Shown one piece after another: positions 29,367 through 38,856 of a stretch of DNA of 64,000 nt. The position numbers and the translations under genes are program-made. Below the pieces are notes generated by a model. It saw nothing but the letters and a program-made list of their open reading frames with translations, was not told the origin of the DNA and searched no databases. Position 1 is the stretch's first letter; each line of letters opens with the position of its first letter. The DNA lies in NCBI RefSeq assembly GCF_023716465.1, contig NZ_CP092415.1, positions 3,573,501 through 3,637,500 on the forward strand, in the 5' to 3' direction. This DNA comes from Flagellimonas marinaquae. Its GTDB lineage: Bacteria > Bacteroidota > Bacteroidia > Flavobacteriales > Flavobacteriaceae.

Positions 29367-30093
29367 TGAGAGCAATTTTTTCCGGTTTATAAATACCCAC
29401 CTCCCCTTCTATTTTATGAAGTTTATGCTCCGCCTCGGAAATACTCGTAAATCGAATTTTATCCCCCACATTTATAAAACAAGGGGTTGACTTATCGGGG
29501 TCAAAAAGGTTCACCGGACAGTTTCCTATAATGTTCCAACCGCCGGGAGACTCCTGAGGATAAATTCCTGTTTGTTTGCCCGCCAATCCAACAGCCCCTT
29601 TCTCGACCTTTAGTCTCGGTTCGGCGCGTCGTGGAATTTCCAAAGTTGATGGCAGTCCTCCCAAATACATAAATCCGGGCAAAAAACCAATGCCATACAC
29701 CACATACTCATGCGAAGTGTGCTGCTTGATCAATTCGTCGGTGGATAGGTTTAAAGTTCTCGCGACATTTTCCATATCCAGGCCAAACTCGAGATCGTAG
29801 CACACCGGCAGTGTCCATAAATGCTGAATGCGTTGGGTCTTGGACTTTGTTTGATTTTTACGGCACTCTTGGATTACGACCTTGGTTTCATCAAAATCCA
29901 CCGGACCAAAATTGTACACCATAGTAACGGAATTGTAGGCTACGGACATTTCCCAGCCAAGAATGCCCTTTTCCTTAAAGGCATCCATAAAATCCAGGAT
30001 ATCGGCCAGTATGGCTTCGTTTACCTCTTTGGGCCATTCCACTAAAATGGCTCGCTCTCCAAAGGGTTTGATGCTTATGGGGTAACTTTTCAT
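29359..30093 (-). CDS. pxpB: 5-oxoprolinase subunit B (KipI-like)
   Basis: This is a 244-residue KipI/allophanate hydrolase subunit 1 family protein. It opens with ISIKPFGERAILVEWP and has the diagnostic YGIGFLPGFMYLGGLP, GAVGLAGKQTGIYP and SPGGWNIIGNCP motifs. It works with PxpC and PxpA on 5-oxoproline, a damage product of glutamine and glutathione. Its start codon overlaps the pxpA stop codon (ATGA), and its end overlaps pxpC, so the three are translationally coupled. Confidence 0.92.
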   Translation of the reverse strand: MKSYPISIKPFGERAILVEWPKEVNEAILADILDFMDAFKEKGILGWEMSVAYNSVTMVYNFGPVDFDETKVVIQECRKNQTKSKTQRIQHLWTLPVCYDLEFGLDMENVARTLNLSTDELIKQHTSHEYVVYGIGFLPGFMYLGGLPSTLEIPRRAEPRLKVEKGAVGLAGKQTGIYPQESPGGWNIIGNCPVNLFDPDKSTPCFINVGDKIRFTSISEAEHKLHKIEGEVGIYKPEKIALNA

Positions 30094-30833
30094 GAGTTTA
30101 GGTGCACCTGGTTTTGGGGTAATTTTTCTGAAAGATACATCAATATTTTCAAGGCAGAAACCGTATCACCATGAACGCAAAATGTTTTGGCCTGAATATT
30201 ATGCCTTTCTTCCTCTATGGTAAGAACCTCTTGTTTTTTGATCATGAGCAATATATGCGCCAATACCGCTTCGGGATTTTCGATTAGGGCATTGTTCTCT
30301 TTTCTGGAAACCAAGGATAGGTCGCGATTATAATTCCTGTCGGCAAAAGCCTCAAACCAAATTTTAAAACCGCGTTCTTCTCCAATTTTTGCTATTACCG
30401 AATCAAAGGGAACATAGAGTATTGCCCTATCTTTATAACCATCAATGGCACTCAAAAATACATTTGCCAAATCCTCGTCCTTTGCAGTTTGATTGTATAG
30501 TGCCCCATGGGCTTTAATATGATGTAAAGAAACGTTCTGCTGTTTTAAAACCTCATCAAAGTCCGCCAATTGTTTTTTAATACTTTTTGATAACTCATGG
30601 TTTGAAATATGCATCACTTTCCTTCCAAAATTTATTCTGTCCGGGTAAGATGGATGTGAACCTACCTTAACATGATGCCGTTTGGCCAAAGCAACCACAT
30701 GCCCCATGGTTTCACTGTCCCCAGCATGTCCGCCGCAGGCAATATTGCAGGAACTTATAAAAGGAAGAATGTCCGCCTCATTGCCTACTCCTTCACCTAC
30801 ATCACAATTGATATCTATGGTAAACTGATCCAT
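30090..30833 (-). CDS. pxpA: 5-oxoprolinase subunit A (LamB/YcsF family)
   Basis: This is a 247-residue LamB/YcsF family protein with the opening INCDVGEGVGNEADILPF and the motifs SCNIACGGHAGD and KVGSHPSYPD. VKPHGALYN-type residues appear as IKAHGALYNQ, and CVHGD is near the end. Conserved Asp and His residues form the hydrolytic site for the phosphorylated 5-oxoproline intermediate. It directly follows the NRAMP-type transporter gene with no gap and leads into pxpB. Confidence 0.93.
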   Translation of the reverse strand: MDQFTIDINCDVGEGVGNEADILPFISSCNIACGGHAGDSETMGHVVALAKRHHVKVGSHPSYPDRINFGRKVMHISNHELSKSIKKQLADFDEVLKQQNVSLHHIKAHGALYNQTAKDEDLANVFLSAIDGYKDRAILYVPFDSVIAKIGEERGFKIWFEAFADRNYNRDLSLVSRKENNALIENPEAVLAHILLMIKKQEVLTIEEERHNIQAKTFCVHGDTVSALKILMYLSEKLPQNQVHLNS

Positions 30834-32030
30834 TTACAACAAACCTATGACTTTTAAAATACTTTTTGCACCGAGAAAAATGGCAAAAGCGACGATTGCG
30901 ATACCAAACACATTTTGAATCACAGAATTTTGGTGTTCTCCCATCACCGATTTTTTGTTCACAATCCATAAAAGCAACAAGGCCATTACGGGCAATAAAA
31001 TACCGTTGGCAATCTGTGCAAACTGAATAACTTCGATGGGTTTTATATCAAACGAAAGGAAGACTATTCCGCACAGCACAATACTTCCCCATACCATTTT
31101 AAACTTTTTGTTCTGCATTCCACCTTCCCAACCAAAACAACTACTGGCCACATAGGCTGCGGCCAAAGGTGCCGTTATGGCGGATGTTATACCAGCGGCC
31201 AAGAGCCCAGCTGCCATAAACAAAAATGCCATTTTACCAAACAAGGGCTCCAGTGCCAATGCCATGTCCAAGGCATTGTTTATATCGGAAATGGGTGCCG
31301 CAGAGGCGGTTATCAAAATGGCTATGGAAACCAACCCTCCCAATCCAATGGACACTATGGTATCCCAATTCACAGCTTTTAAATCGGATTTGTTTTTCCA
31401 TTTCTCCTTTACCAAAGATGCGTGCAAGAATAGGTTGTAGGGAACCACCGTTGTGCCTACCAAAGCTATCACGGTCAATAGCCCATCTTCCGGTAATCTG
31501 GGCACGAACATGCCTTTTAATATTCCATAAATCGATGGTTTTGTTATAATGGCGCAAACCACAAAGCTCACACCCATGATCCCCACCAGGCCCACAAATA
31601 TTTTTTCCAATGTTTTATAACCGCTAAACCACAATAGCAAAAAAATGATGCCCCCAATAAATGCGGGTAAAAATGGTTTTAATTGTGGCTGGGGCAATAG
31701 CTGCTCCAACCCAAGGGTAGCACCTCCAATATTTCCTGCTTCGTAGGCCGCATTTCCAATTAAAATGGCCCCCAAGACAATAATTATTACCATATTCTTG
31801 ACCCACTGTGTTTTTAATTCAGACCTAACCACATCCACCAGTCCGTTCTGGGTAACAAGCCCTATTCTACCGGCCATTCCCTGTAAAACAATGGTTGCAA
31901 TAATGGAGACCACCAAAGTCCAGATTAGGGCATAGCCAAAACGGGCTCCCGCCAAAGTACACATGGTAATGGTCCCAGGTCCGACAAAGGCGGCCGCGAC
32001 CAAAACACCTGGCCCAATTTTTTTAAACAT
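30834..32030 (-). CDS. NRAMP-family transporter, first gene of the pxp operon
   Basis: This is a 398-residue integral membrane protein with about eleven hydrophobic segments. It starts KKIGPGVLVAAAFVGPGTIT, the NRAMP TM1 region. The canonical metal-binding motif DPGN of TM1 reads VGPGT here, and the TM6 motif MPH reads PYNLFLHAS instead. Both manganese-type ligands are thus altered. In Bacillus subtilis the pxp/kip locus also begins with ycsF and an NRAMP homologue, ycsG. I infer that this protein transports something linked to 5-oxoproline rather than a divalent metal. Confidence 0.85.
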   Translation of the reverse strand: MFKKIGPGVLVAAAFVGPGTITMCTLAGARFGYALIWTLVVSIIATIVLQGMAGRIGLVTQNGLVDVVRSELKTQWVKNMVIIIVLGAILIGNAAYEAGNIGGATLGLEQLLPQPQLKPFLPAFIGGIIFLLLWFSGYKTLEKIFVGLVGIMGVSFVVCAIITKPSIYGILKGMFVPRLPEDGLLTVIALVGTTVVPYNLFLHASLVKEKWKNKSDLKAVNWDTIVSIGLGGLVSIAILITASAAPISDINNALDMALALEPLFGKMAFLFMAAGLLAAGITSAITAPLAAAYVASSCFGWEGGMQNKKFKMVWGSIVLCGIVFLSFDIKPIEVIQFAQIANGILLPVMALLLLWIVNKKSVMGEHQNSVIQNVFGIAIVAFAIFLGAKSILKVIGLL

Positions 32031-32084
32031 TATATTCTTTTTTTTGAAGCCTTCAATTTAATAGGATAAATGGACAAATCGTGC

Positions 32085-32116
32085 ATTTCATCCAAAAAAG
32101 CGTATTTCATCTAAAA
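32085..32116. repeat. Pair of direct repeats upstream of the NRAMP-pxp operon
   Basis: ATTTCATC followed by (C/T)AAAA occurs at 32085 and again at 32104, a 19-bp offset. The copies are 55-86 bp upstream of the transporter start and may be a tandem regulator site, for example of AraC type. Chance is not excluded in such A/T-rich DNA. Confidence 0.35.
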
Positions 32117-32143
32117 GTAGGGTGCGGTACATCGATTTTTTAT

Positions 32144-32174
32144 ACTATTTCAACTTTCTGAAAGTTATAATAGT
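32144..32174. promoter_or_regulatory. 31-bp palindrome, probable operator
   Basis: The inner part AACTTTC-T-GAAAGTT is a perfect dyad with a 1-base centre, and the outer blocks ACTATT and AATAGT pair as well, with only the two-base blocks between them unmatched. A 1-base centre suits a dimeric DNA-binding protein better than an RNA hairpin. It lies 38 bp before the small zinc-finger gene and 114 bp before the divergent NRAMP gene, so it could control both. Confidence 0.6.
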
Positions 32175-32211
32175 CCCAAATCATACTTAGACTTAAACCT
32201 GACAAAAACTT

Positions 32212-32655
32212 ATGACATGTAAGGATTGCGGCAAAACTATTGGCCCCCAACAATATAAGGCATCCAAAGACTCTCTTGGCATTACACTTTGCGAAAGACA
32301 CTCAAAGCTAATCAAGAGGGTAATACTGGATAACAACACCCCGCTTGAGGCTATACACCTATTTTATGCATTAAAGGAAGCCGGGGTCCATCCCATGTTG
32401 GAATGGTGGGACGGTAAAAAATCCGTGGATATTGCCATTTCGCGAGTTAAGCTCAATATAGAGATTGACAAAGATTACAACATGATAACCCATGAACAGG
32501 CCATAAATGATCTTGAAGATGCCATGCATTCCTTTAAAAATGGATTTACCACAGTCAGAATACCCCATTTGGCCATTAAATATTATTTGGACGAAACCGT
32601 AGAAAATATTTTGGGAATCATTTCTGGACTAAAAGCCAATATTAAAGCCATTTAG
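32212..32655 (+). CDS. Small protein with zinc-finger-like N-terminus and DUF559/Vsr-like domain
   Basis: This protein has 147 residues. The N-terminus has a C3-x2-C6 ... C27-x2-H30 pattern that could bind zinc. The rest resembles the Vsr/DUF559 branch of PD-(D/E)XK nucleases. It has a VDIAI strand with Asp, a LNIEID strand with the acidic pair, a Gln/Asp-bearing helix (HEQAINDLEDAMHSFKNG), and then a TVRIP strand followed by a final helix. In DUF559 proteins this order is VDF...ELDG.QH...D...GY.VLRF. Here the Gly of ELDG is Lys. Nuclease activity is therefore only inferred. It is divergent from the NRAMP-pxp operon and convergent with yifB, and may be a DNA-repair or defence accessory. Confidence 0.6.
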   Translation: MTCKDCGKTIGPQQYKASKDSLGITLCERHSKLIKRVILDNNTPLEAIHLFYALKEAGVHPMLEWWDGKKSVDIAISRVKLNIEIDKDYNMITHEQAINDLEDAMHSFKNGFTTVRIPHLAIKYYLDETVENILGIISGLKANIKAI

Positions 32656-32768
32656 CCTATTGTAGATTTTACCTTTTCAATTTTTCCGACCTTGTGTGTT
32701 TGATACACACGAATTCCAAATTGGACCTTGATCTCACATCAATCTTATGGTCGGGTTCTTTGGGGGCT

Positions 32769-34304
32769 TTAACCCAACCATCCTTCGCGATCCAGACTTC
32801 GGTACTGTATGGCTTCGGAAATGTGATTTTCTTGAACTTGTTCGGATTGCTCCAAATCTGCAATGGTTCGGGACACCTTTAAAATACGATCATATGCTCT
32901 GGCCGATAGGTTGAGGCGTTGCATGGCTTCTTTTAATAAATTTTTAGAAGAAGGACCCAACTTACAATACGTACGAATTTGTTTGGTTCCCATTTGGGCG
33001 TTGTAATGGATACTTTCTATGTCCACAAACCTTTTGGTTTGGATTTCTCGAGCCGCCTCTACCCTTTTTCTTATTACAACGCTGCTTTCTCCCTTACGTT
33101 CATCGGACAATTTATCAAAAGGAACCGGAGTCACTTCAATGTGTATGTCTATCCTATCCAATAACGGGCCCGATATTTTGCTCAAATACCGTTGCATTTC
33201 TGCCGGCGATGAAGTAACCGGAGCGTCCGGATCGTTAAAATATCCTCCTGGACTTGGATTCATACTCGCTACTAGCATAAAACTACTGGGATAGGTGACC
33301 GTAAATTGCGCTCTGGCAATGGTCACTTCTCTATCTTCCATAGGTTGTCGCATTACTTCCAGCACCCGACGCTCGAATTCTGGGAGTTCATCCAAAAAAA
33401 GAACACCATTGTGCGATAAAGAGATCTCTCCCGGCTGAGGATAACTTCCTCCCCCTACCAAAGCGGCAGAACTTATGGTGTGATGTGGGTTTCTAAAAGG
33501 CCGCTGACTCATCAGCCCCTTATTTTTCACCTTGCCGACAACGCTATGTATTTTAGTGGTTTCCAAAGCCTCATGCAAGGTCATGGGCGGTAAAATGGAT
33601 GGCAACCTTTTGGCGAGCATGGTCTTACCGGCTCCAGGCGGACCGATTAAAATTATATTATGCCCACCGGCCGCTGCTATTTCCATGCAACGTTTAATGC
33701 TTTCCTGTCCTTTTACATCGGCAAAATCAAATTCTGGAAATTGAAGATGCTCATAAAACTCCTGGCGAGTATCCACATGGGTTTGCACCAAAGGAGCCTT
33801 GGTATCAAAAAAATTTATGACCTGTTCAATATTTTCAACCCCGTAAACTTTTAGACCGTCCACTATGGCGGCTTCGCTTGCGTTCTCGGAAGGGAGGATA
33901 AATCCTTCAAAGCCTTCCTCCCGGGCTTTTATAGCTATCGGCAGGGCTCCTTTTATGGGTTGCAGACTACCATCCAGCGAAAGCTCGCCCATAATTAAAT
34001 AGTTTTCAATGTTGTCGGATTTTATCTGGTTGGATGCCGCCAAAATACCCAGGGCCAAAGTAAGGTCGTAGGCCGAGCCTTCTTTTCTTAAATCGGCCGG
34101 GGCCATGTTTATGGTAATCTTTTTTCCCGGTATTTTGAAACCGTTGTTTTGGAGTGCTGCAGCAATTCGATAATTACTTTCTTTTATGGCATTGTCCGGC
34201 AATCCTACCAAATGATACCCGATTCCCTTATCGATGTTGACCTCCACAGCAATGGTAGTTGCCTCGATACCAAACACGGCACTTCCGTAAACTTTTATGA
34301 GCAT
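32769..34304 (-). CDS. YifB family Mg-chelatase-like AAA+ ATPase (ComM-like)
   Basis: This is a 511-residue protein. The N-terminal half is a Lon-protease-like fold ([10 protein letters not shown] ... [27 protein letters not shown]). It is followed by a Mg-chelatase-type AAA+ domain with Walker [14 protein letters not shown] and Walker [12 protein letters not shown]. The C-terminal helical Mg-chelatase lid domain is also present. The related ComM is a hexameric helicase that promotes branch migration during natural transformation. The start at 34304 (MLIKVYG) is preferred over the Met two codons earlier. It is convergent with the zinc-finger gene and follows the acylase gene by 104 bp. Confidence 0.93.
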   Translation of the reverse strand: MLIKVYGSAVFGIEATTIAVEVNIDKGIGYHLVGLPDNAIKESNYRIAAALQNNGFKIPGKKITINMAPADLRKEGSAYDLTLALGILAASNQIKSDNIENYLIMGELSLDGSLQPIKGALPIAIKAREEGFEGFILPSENASEAAIVDGLKVYGVENIEQVINFFDTKAPLVQTHVDTRQEFYEHLQFPEFDFADVKGQESIKRCMEIAAAGGHNIILIGPPGAGKTMLAKRLPSILPPMTLHEALETTKIHSVVGKVKNKGLMSQRPFRNPHHTISSAALVGGGSYPQPGEISLSHNGVLFLDELPEFERRVLEVMRQPMEDREVTIARAQFTVTYPSSFMLVASMNPSPGGYFNDPDAPVTSSPAEMQRYLSKISGPLLDRIDIHIEVTPVPFDKLSDERKGESSVVIRKRVEAAREIQTKRFVDIESIHYNAQMGTKQIRTYCKLGPSSKNLLKEAMQRLNLSARAYDRILKVSRTIADLEQSEQVQENHISEAIQYRSLDREGWLG

Positions 34305-34408
34305 AAGCATTCTTGTTGAAAATGATTGAAAAAGTAATCAATCCTGTTTCAAAAAGAATCGCTTTTTGATGAATGCCCTGTTTTGAATTGATGGATGGCC
34401 CATCTGGA

Positions 34409-36796
34409 TCAATAAAAGATCAATACCGATTCTGCGGTTTCCTCGATCTCTTGTTTGTTCATCATCATTTTACGGAATTCGCCGTTCACATACATTTCCG
34501 CTTGATCTTTGTAATGCTTGCTCAATGGATTCCCGGATTGACCGGTAGGTAAAATACTGATGCTGTTCTCAATATCTGAAAAATCGATGATCCTTCTGGT
34601 AGATGGTCCCGAGTTTACTTTGTAAAAACCAGTTTCATCATAAGGAAAAGCTAGGTTGTTGATTACTTCCCTTGTTCCTACAATGGGGAAAGGACCTACA
34701 TTAAAATACTTACGGAGCCATTCCACTTGCCCGAATGGATGCTGGTGCTCCAAAGTATGTACCTTGTCCCAGGTCCATTGGCTCGGGTCGTCTCCAAAAT
34801 CCTTGACCAGCGATTCCCAAGTTTGTGCAAAGGATATCATTACAATATCTTCCCTGGTTTCGACCACATTGGGCGTGTTAATGTTATCCCACCATTCACC
34901 TTCCTTCATTTGGGCACCCCAGGCAATCTGTCTTTTGAATAAATGGGTGGACAAGAATTGTTTGAACATCTCTGGCCCCATCTCATCTTCCATTGTGTTT
35001 TTGACCATTTGGTACAATGTTCGGTGATATATTACCGGGCTTGTTGAGTTAAGCGTATATTCTCCGTTCCAATTTTTTAAGGAGTCCAATAGGACCAATT
35101 GTTTACCGGACAAATGGGTAACATCGAACAACTTGATCAACTCATTGATAACTTCTTTGTTTACCGGGGAGGTTACATCCAGAATCATTTCCGACATGGC
35201 TTCCTTGTCCCAATCGTTCTTGGCATCGAGCAGCTGAACTATACGTTTGGCCCTGTTTTCGGGCAGATAATACCCAGGATACAACATGCCGGAGATGGAA
35301 TCGGGTTGATTGTTCGCCGAATACACATAGTTCCAGGGTGGATTTTCGGCCATTGGATTCTCTGAAAAGTCCAAATAGCGCAAGGGTTCGTCTTTTCCCG
35401 AGGCTCCGTCCAAAATAAATTTTGTAGATAAACTATCCGGCATTTGGTACAGCTGAGCGCTCGCCCACCAAGCAACATTCCCTTCTGCATCGCCGTACAT
35501 AATATTAAGTCCGGGCGCATGTATATTGGGCAAAGCACTTTTAAACTCCTCCATGTTCTTTGCATGGCTGATCCCATGCAATGCATGCATTACCTTATTT
35601 TTTGGCTTGGTATAAATCCAGGACATGGCAACGGGTCGATCGCCCGTAATTTGATCCGCTATATTATTTAAAATAGGACCGTGATGTGTTTTCCGATAAG
35701 TAAAAGCAACGTCTTTCCCATCTTTTACTTTAATGGTCTTGTTAACGACCTCATAGTTTTTCCAGCCTTCAACTGTTTTATACTGCGTGCTATCGGTGGG
35801 ATTGGTCTCCTCGTAGTAAAAGTCGATGTCGTCGTTTTCGAACATCGTCATACCGTAGGCCAAGTTTCTATCGTGACCCAATAAAGGAAAAGGAATCCCT
35901 GCCATATGATACCCGTATTTCTCGTAGGTAGGCGTGCTAATGTGCGCTTCGTACCAAACGGATGGCTGTGCAAATCCTATATGCGGGTCGTTCGCAAAAA
36001 GGACTTTACCGTTTTTGGTCTTATCGGGCGCCAATACCCAACTGTTGCTTCCTTCCAACATTGGAATCGGCAGGTTTTCTAGGGCAGCCGTGACACTTGC
36101 GGTAATTTGAGTGCCCAGTGTATCGGTTTTGACTCCTTTATAATTTTTTATCCAAACGGTAGAAGTATCGGACGTGATCGCCAGGTCCTTTATAATATCG
36201 TCTCCCAATTTATTGCGCATACTGGTCAACAAGGGGTCCGTTTTGTGGGCCATGGCAAAACTAAAGGCCATATATCCTACGGCATTGTAGACATCGTCAA
36301 TGGTAAATGGCTCTTTTTCCAGACCCGTTAAATAAAATTCGATGGGGGTCGGACCATTTTTTATAAATTCGTTAATACCATCCAAATAGGCTTGCGTAAG
36401 TACAATTGCCTCACTATCCTTATCCAGTTCACTAACTGTTTTTTTGGTATGGTCATCAATGCCAAGGGATAGAAAAAATTTATCCGTTTTAACCATATCT
36501 TCACCAAAAACCTCTGCCAGCCTTCCTTTTGCCACACGTCTCAACAACTCCATTTGCCACAATCTGTCCTGTGCGTGTACATATCCAAGCGCTTTTAGGG
36601 CATCTTTTTCATTTTTGGCATAAATATGAGGTATTCCGTATGGATCAAAATAAGTGGTTACCTCGCTAGATATGCCAGGCAACGTTTTTTTTCCTCCATA
36701 ATCGGGTTTAAGGCTGTTTAAAAATATGGCAACGCCAATAATTGTTAGTAGAAGTAATCCTAGAAGTACAAAGAGTACCTTTTTGAGTTTTTTCAC
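34409..36796 (-). CDS. Penicillin acylase family protein (Ntn hydrolase)
   Basis: This is a 795-residue N-terminal nucleophile hydrolase precursor. A membrane anchor or signal segment is at residues 8-26. The alpha chain includes YGIPHIYAKNEKDALKALGY and AQDRLWQMELLRR. The autocatalytic cleavage site comes just before Ser250 in EGSNSW, the predicted nucleophile. NDPHI and the later FYKVNSGPSTRRIIDFSD motif are typical of the beta chain. Members cleave amide-linked acyl groups from beta-lactams, acyl-homoserine lactones or lipopeptides. Here the natural substrate is unknown. It should act in the periplasm. It is followed by yifB and preceded by the dsbD-like gene. Confidence 0.92.
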   Translation of the reverse strand: MKKLKKVLFVLLGLLLLTIIGVAIFLNSLKPDYGGKKTLPGISSEVTTYFDPYGIPHIYAKNEKDALKALGYVHAQDRLWQMELLRRVAKGRLAEVFGEDMVKTDKFFLSLGIDDHTKKTVSELDKDSEAIVLTQAYLDGINEFIKNGPTPIEFYLTGLEKEPFTIDDVYNAVGYMAFSFAMAHKTDPLLTSMRNKLGDDIIKDLAITSDTSTVWIKNYKGVKTDTLGTQITASVTAALENLPIPMLEGSNSWVLAPDKTKNGKVLFANDPHIGFAQPSVWYEAHISTPTYEKYGYHMAGIPFPLLGHDRNLAYGMTMFENDDIDFYYEETNPTDSTQYKTVEGWKNYEVVNKTIKVKDGKDVAFTYRKTHHGPILNNIADQITGDRPVAMSWIYTKPKNKVMHALHGISHAKNMEEFKSALPNIHAPGLNIMYGDAEGNVAWWASAQLYQMPDSLSTKFILDGASGKDEPLRYLDFSENPMAENPPWNYVYSANNQPDSISGMLYPGYYLPENRAKRIVQLLDAKNDWDKEAMSEMILDVTSPVNKEVINELIKLFDVTHLSGKQLVLLDSLKNWNGEYTLNSTSPVIYHRTLYQMVKNTMEDEMGPEMFKQFLSTHLFKRQIAWGAQMKEGEWWDNINTPNVVETREDIVMISFAQTWESLVKDFGDDPSQWTWDKVHTLEHQHPFGQVEWLRKYFNVGPFPIVGTREVINNLAFPYDETGFYKVNSGPSTRRIIDFSDIENSISILPTGQSGNPLSKHYKDQAEMYVNGEFRKMMMNKQEIEETAESVLIFY

Positions 36797-36876
36797 GAAG
36801 ATGGGTTAAGTCAATTTGTCCATCCTAAGTTATAATTATTTTCTTAATCCACTTAAAAAAATTTAACGAATGTCAA

Positions 36877-38856
36877 CTAATTTCCCATGGAAAGGTTATG
36901 CTTTTCCAATCCCGATCTTAACCATGCCCCATAGGTTTCCACATCTACATATTGTACCGCTTGGTTCAAGATTTCCATATTTGGGGACAATAACACATAA
37001 TAGGGTTGAGAGGCCGCATTAAAGTTAACAGTTTGGAAGGTACCCCATTTTTGACCGATGGTCTCGATAGCTTTAATTCTTCCGGAGTCGAATTTAAAAT
37101 TGAACTGTTCCGATTTAGGCAGCTCCTTTCTATCGTCTACATAAAGTGAAATTAGCACGTATTCCTCTTTTAGAATTGGATAGATGCTTGGATCGCTCCA
37201 TACATTTTCTTCCATTTTTCTGCAATTGACACATGCCCATCCCGTAAAATCGAGCAGAATGGGTTTGTTTACTTCTTTGGCAAAGGCCACGCCCTCGTCA
37301 AAATCCTTAAAACAATCCAATCCCAAGGGACAATCACTTTCCGTTTCCACTACACTATAAAAGCTTGGTGGCGGGAAACCGCTCAACAATTGCAATTGGT
37401 TGACATTAAATAGCCCTAGAACCAAATACACCGTAAAAACCAAACTTACTATTCCCGTTAGCTTTCGTGCTGGTGAAAGATTTTTTCTTGGTCCGTCATG
37501 AGGAAATCTAATCACACCGAACAAATACAGTGTGGTCAACACAAAAAGTACGACCCATATCCCAATAAATATTTCTCTTTTAAAAATACCCCAATTGCCC
37601 ACCAAATCAGCATTCGACAAAAATTTGAATGCGAGGGCCAATTCCAAAAATCCGAGAACCACCTTAACTGTGGTCATCCAACCGCCGGACTTGGGCAAAG
37701 AATTTAACCAGGCCGGGAACATGGCGAACAGAGCAAAGGGGAGCGCCAAAGCCAGGCCAAACCCTACCATTCCCATGGTTAGATTTGTGGCCACATTGCC
37801 TTCTGCCAATGTTGTACTCCCCAAAAGTCCTCCCAAAATGGGCCCGGTACAGGAAAAGGATACGATGGCAAGGGTCAACGCCATAAAAAAGATGCCCAAC
37901 CCACCTCCTACTTTGGACGAGGCGGCGTCCATTTTGTTGGCCCATGAACTTGGCAACGTCAATTCGTAATAACCAAAAAATGAAAAGGCAAAGAACACAA
38001 AAATGACAAAGAAGAACACATTGAGCCAAATATTGGTGGCGATGGTATTCAATATTTGAGAATCGACCGAATTGAACAGATGAAAGGGCAGGCTCAACAG
38101 AAAATAGATCAACACAATAAAGAAACCGTACAATATGGCATTGCCCACTCCTTTAGACCTATTCTGCGATTGTTTGGTGAAAAAGGAAACCGTTAATGGA
38201 ATCATTGGAAAAACACATGGGGTCAACAAAGCAATCAGACCTCCCAAAAATCCAAGCCCAAAAATCACCCAAAGACTGGATTTTCCATCAGATCCCCCTA
38301 CTCCATTTTGGTTCAACAACTGTTTGTTTTTAAAATCAACTTTAAGAGACTCCCCAAGAGCAGCACTCCGGTCGTCCAAAGCAGTTTCTTCGGCCACAAA
38401 ACCGCTACCGTCCAACGATATTTGAAAATATTCATCCACTGGAAGGCAAACTTCTTTACAGATTTGATAAAAAAGGTTCACCGAAATTTGATTGACGGAG
38501 GTATCCAGTAGTTTTATTTTTTGGGTAAAAATGGCTTCCTCTTTAAAAAAGGTCTCCTCAACTTCGAAAATATCGCTGTACTCTTTGATAGTTTCACTTT
38601 CCTGGGTCTTTCCTAAAAGCTCGTAATCCTCTCCTGCCTTTTCAAAAGTAAACTCACTGGGCAGTGAACCTCCTTCTGCGGTATATTGGGAATACACATG
38701 CCACCCGTCCATGATCTTCCCTTTGAACACCAATTCGTATTCGGTATCCGAAATTTTATGCACTTCGTGGCTCCAAACTGCAGGGTTTTCATCGGTTTGG
38801 GCAAAAATGGTAAAATTAATAAAGAGAAATCCTAGAAAGAGTACTGCTAATCTCAT
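36877..38856 (-). CDS. DsbD-like thiol:disulfide interchange protein
   Basis: This is a 659-residue membrane protein with three parts. A signal peptide leads into a periplasmic DsbD-alpha-like domain carrying Cys133 and Cys137 (QICKEVCLPV). A central CcdA-type membrane domain of about eight segments follows (FLGGLIALLTPCVFPMIPL, SFSCTGPILGGLLG). A C-terminal thioredoxin domain has Cys542-x2-Cys545 (GWACVNCRKME). It passes electrons from cytoplasmic thioredoxin to periplasmic proteins. Its start overlaps the tilS stop (ATGA) at the end of an FMN reductase-pabB-tilS-dsbD operon. Confidence 0.93.
   Translation of the reverse strand: MRLAVLFLGFLFINFTIFAQTDENPAVWSHEVHKISDTEYELVFKGKIMDGWHVYSQYTAEGGSLPSEFTFEKAGEDYELLGKTQESETIKEYSDIFEVEETFFKEEAIFTQKIKLLDTSVNQISVNLFYQICKEVCLPVDEYFQISLDGSGFVAEETALDDRSAALGESLKVDFKNKQLLNQNGVGGSDGKSSLWVIFGLGFLGGLIALLTPCVFPMIPLTVSFFTKQSQNRSKGVGNAILYGFFIVLIYFLLSLPFHLFNSVDSQILNTIATNIWLNVFFFVIFVFFAFSFFGYYELTLPSSWANKMDAASSKVGGGLGIFFMALTLAIVSFSCTGPILGGLLGSTTLAEGNVATNLTMGMVGFGLALALPFALFAMFPAWLNSLPKSGGWMTTVKVVLGFLELALAFKFLSNADLVGNWGIFKREIFIGIWVVLFVLTTLYLFGVIRFPHDGPRKNLSPARKLTGIVSLVFTVYLVLGLFNVNQLQLLSGFPPPSFYSVVETESDCPLGLDCFKDFDEGVAFAKEVNKPILLDFTGWACVNCRKMEENVWSDPSIYPILKEEYVLISLYVDDRKELPKSEQFNFKFDSGRIKAIETIGQKWGTFQTVNFNAASQPYYVLLSPNMEILNQAVQYVDVETYGAWLRSGLEKHNLSMGN

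Noticed and set aside
34349..34369. TCAAAAA/TTTTTGA dyad after the acylase gene considered as a terminator
   Set aside because: The stem is only 7 bp and almost all A/T, so it is too weak to claim.
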